The notes below the pieces were generated by a model that saw nothing but the letters and a program-made list of their open reading frames with translations, did no database searches and was not told the DNA's origin. 7,179 bases of DNA, from positions 1 through 7,179 of the forward strand of contig JAOZTS010000057.1 in the NCBI GenBank assembly GCA_029939035.1. Reading direction: 5' to 3'. Below are positions 5,656 to 7,179 of this stretch, one piece after another; position 1 is the stretch's first letter, and each line of letters starts with the position of its first letter. Position numbers and translations under genes: made by a program. Source of the DNA: Candidatus Altimarinota bacterium (GTDB lineage Bacteria; Patescibacteriota; Gracilibacteria; UBA1369; LOWO2-01-FULL-3).

Positions 5656-6192
5656 TTGACACTCGAAAATGCCGACGACTTCATATTCATAATAAAACGC
5701 TACGAAAGGCAGTTATTTGTTTATATCAAGCGGTTGATGAAGATGTCAAGCGATGATGCGGAAGATATTTTGCAAGAAGTATTCATAAAAACTTACGAAA
5801 ATTTAAACGATTTCGATCAAGATCTAAAATTTTCAAGTTGGATCTACAGGATTACATACAATCATACGATCAGCTATTACAGGAAGAACAAAGCGAAAAT
5901 GCAGACACTTTCACTCGAGGATAACGAGATATTCCTCGAAAAATTAAGATCAGAATTCAACCTCACAGAAAACGTCGACAAGAAAATGCTAAAAGAAAAA
6001 GTTCAAAAATTCTTACAAAAGTTAGACAAGAAATACAGAGACGTCCTGATACTGAAGTACCTGGAAGACAAAGATTACACAGAAATTTCAAATATCCTGA
6101 GGAAGCCGATGGGGACAGTAGCAACATTGCTGAACCGAGCGAAAGACAAATTCCGTGAGATCCTAAAAAATAACCACTTTAAATATGAGTAA
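5656..6192 (+). CDS. ECF-type RNA polymerase sigma-70 factor (true start probably upstream)
   Basis: The product has the two-domain ECF layout. Sigma region 2 spans about 9-79, with SSDDAEDILQEVFIKTYENL at 31-50 and the FSSWIYRITYNHTISYYRKN end at 59-78. A linker follows, then region 4 (117-170) with the helix-turn-helix YTEISNILRKPMGTVATLLNRAK (141-163). It redirects RNA polymerase to a specific gene set in the cytoplasm. The TTG at 5656 is the first canonical start. However, the frame stays open back to a TAA at 5599-5601, and the preceding codons read NKQSDSQLVA, matching the conserved SDxxLV start of ECF factors. Translation probably begins at ATA 5623 or ATT 5614/5602, or an indel hides an ATG. 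The 3' end overlaps the next gene by 8 bp, implying translational coupling with its likely anti-sigma partner. Confidence 0.88.
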   Translation: MTLENADDFIFIIKRYERQLFVYIKRLMKMSSDDAEDILQEVFIKTYENLNDFDQDLKFSSWIYRITYNHTISYYRKNKAKMQTLSLEDNEIFLEKLRSEFNLTENVDKKMLKEKVQKFLQKLDKKYRDVLILKYLEDKDYTEISNILRKPMGTVATLLNRAKDKFREILKNNHFKYE

Positions 6193-6928
6193 AAAAGATT
6201 TATCAAAATCAGTACTCGATAAAATAAAGAAAGACCACATCAAACCAAAATCAAAGTGGGAATTCTTGCTCAAGGATTATGTGTTTTGGGGATTATTTGG
6301 GATTTGCATAGTAATTGGAGGAATGGTTGCATCAATGATGATATTTAAAGTACATATTCATGACTGGGAATTGCACAAACCGCTTGGGGAGAGCTTCTTT
6401 AACTTCCATCTGAGGGGAATGCCATACTTCTGGCTATTACTCCTAACTGGTTTTATCTTCGTTGCTGACTACAATTTCAAGCACACAAAGAAAGGTTACA
6501 AGTACAGCTTGCCATTAGTGGTGTTGGCTACGATTTTAGCGAGCATTATATTAGGATTCGCATTATTTGGAATGGGTGTGGCAAAAAGTATGGATGAAAA
6601 GGCACTGCAGAATTTACCATTTTATAAAGAGATGACATTGGATAAAAAGATTGATTATTGGTCCCAGATTGAAAAAGGATTAATAGGGGGTGAGATTACA
6701 AATATCAACGATGACAAAGTTGAGATAAAAAGTTTCAAAGGTGATATTTGGGAGGTAAATACCGATATGGTTCCAAAGGATATGTTGGATAAATTGGAAG
6801 AAGGAATGATAATAGGCGGGTTTGGTAAAAAGGGCGAAAAGGGTGTGTTTGATGCGGAAAAAATCAAACCATGGAAAGGGAATTTCATAAATATGAAAGA
6901 AAAAGATGTTTTATTGCGTACCATCTAG
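6185..6928 (+). CDS. Predicted membrane anti-sigma factor with C-terminal beta-rich (OB-like) domain
   Basis: The 247-residue protein begins inside the sigma-factor gene (8-bp overlap), the usual arrangement for a cognate anti-sigma factor. The basic N-terminus (1-32; LDKIKKDHIKPKSKWEFLLKD) should lie in the cytoplasm and contact the sigma factor. Three membrane helices follow (about 33-54, 79-95, 108-130). The C-terminal part (about 162-232) has alternating strands and glycines, with GGEITNINDDKVEIKSFKG and EEGMIIGGFGKKG. This recalls small beta-barrel or OB-like domains such as DUF5666 and would lie outside the membrane given three helices. No zinc-binding HxxxCxxC anti-sigma motif is present. 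The anti-sigma role is inferred from context and topology. The stop TAG lies in the loop of an inverted repeat. Confidence 0.72.
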   Translation: MSKKDLSKSVLDKIKKDHIKPKSKWEFLLKDYVFWGLFGICIVIGGMVASMMIFKVHIHDWELHKPLGESFFNFHLRGMPYFWLLLLTGFIFVADYNFKHTKKGYKYSLPLVVLATILASIILGFALFGMGVAKSMDEKALQNLPFYKEMTLDKKIDYWSQIEKGLIGGEITNINDDKVEIKSFKGDIWEVNTDMVPKDMLDKLEEGMIIGGFGKKGEKGVFDAEKIKPWKGNFINMKEKDVLLRTI

Positions 6929-6953
6929 TGCAAGCTTGTTACGAAAAAACATC
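6905..6953 (+). repeat. Imperfect inverted repeat around the anti-sigma stop codon
   Basis: GATGTTTT...CGTA (6905-6920) can pair with TACG-AA-AAAACATC (6940-6953). That gives about 14 bp with two single-base bulges and a 19-nt loop that holds the TAG stop and CAAGCTTG. There is no following T-run, so it is not a standard terminator. It could be an mRNA processing or stability hairpin separating expression of the anti-sigma and downstream secreted protein. Confidence 0.35.
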
Positions 6954-6966
6954 TAACCAAAAGATC

Positions 6967-7179
6967 ATGACTATCAAGTCAAAACTCACAGTCCTTTCTC
7001 TATTAGTTGCCGTATTAGCAACATCACTCGCGACTGTCTCTGCTTATGCAGACGAAGGCGAAATGATGGATAAAGCTCAACTCCAGCAAAAACTGCAGGA
7101 GGGGAGGGAAGCAATGGAAAATGGCGACTACAATACAGTCGCAGAAATGTACCAAAACAGAACCGGGGAAGAATTGTCG
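6967..7179 (+). CDS. Secreted protein of unknown function (C-terminus outside window)
   Basis: The frame is open from the ATG at 6967 to the window edge (71 codons). Residues 1-28 form a signal peptide: a basic MTIKSK start, a hydrophobic core and a probable cleavage after AYA before DEGE. The mature part begins as a charged, Gln/Glu/Lys-rich helix (MMDKAQLQQKLQEGREAME, 33-51), then NGDYNTVAEMYQNRTGEEL. The segment ENGDY resembles short helical repeats seen in exported CPR proteins, but I cannot assign a family from this fragment. It lies 38 bp after the putative anti-sigma gene on the same strand, so it is probably the third gene of the sigma operon or a sigma target. No Shine-Dalgarno is visible. 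Confidence 0.75.
   Translation, partial: MTIKSKLTVLSLLVAVLATSLATVSAYADEGEMMDKAQLQQKLQEGREAMENGDYNTVAEMYQNRTGEELS

Noticed and set aside
726..6928. TGA recoded to glycine as in Gracilibacteria/SR1
   Set aside because: No complete gene contains an in-frame TGA, and all family-matched proteins have normal length under the standard code; the absence of TGA stops in eight genes is too few to prove reassignment.
6929..6966. Rho-independent terminator after the anti-sigma gene
   Set aside because: The hairpin is AT-rich and not followed by a T-run.

Overview
This is a 7.2 kb, AT-rich, densely packed bacterial fragment. It most likely comes from the Candidate Phyla Radiation (Patescibacteria). The strongest clue is the left-edge gene, which carries two copies of the CxxC-x17-CxxC zinc-ribbon typical of those genomes. 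Supporting clues are lysine/isoleucine-rich proteins, many short membrane or secreted proteins of unknown function, convergent genes that share stop-codon bases, and no Shine-Dalgarno motif before any start. The standard code fits: every family-matched ORF is intact. Stops are TAA (5) and TAG (3), with no TGA among the eight complete genes. I cannot name a lineage below CPR level.

Layout, left to right. (1) <1-575, minus: tandem zinc-ribbon protein with an arginine/aspartate/glycine repeat linker and a basic Lys/Ala tail, cut by the window edge. (2) 576-725: an intergenic region with a locally GC-rich, foldable segment and a good sigma70-type promoter. (3) 726-1397, plus: lipoprotein of unknown function, converging on a DUF1622 membrane protein (1394-1759, minus) with stop codons overlapping in TTAA. 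(4) 1837-3000, plus: polytopic membrane protein with a signal peptide, converging on an ArsP/YraQ-type permease (2997-3935, minus) with stops overlapping in CTAG. (5) 3963-4940, minus: a U32-peptidase-like predicted TIM-barrel protein with a cysteine cluster, directly upstream of the permease and probably co-transcribed with it. (6) 5026 to the right edge, plus: hemerythrin-like protein, ECF sigma factor, overlapping membrane protein that looks like its anti-sigma factor, and the start of a secreted protein.

The most coherent functional unit is the right-hand block. The sigma factor and three-TM partner overlap by 8 bp and are followed by an exported protein, which is the usual shape of an envelope-sensing ECF module. 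A di-iron hemerythrin lies just upstream and may or may not belong to it. The sigma factor is odd: its conserved N-terminus extends upstream of the only canonical start, so it either uses ATA/ATT or the sequence has a 1-nt indel. The left half is a set of unrelated cell-surface and membrane genes in alternating orientation.
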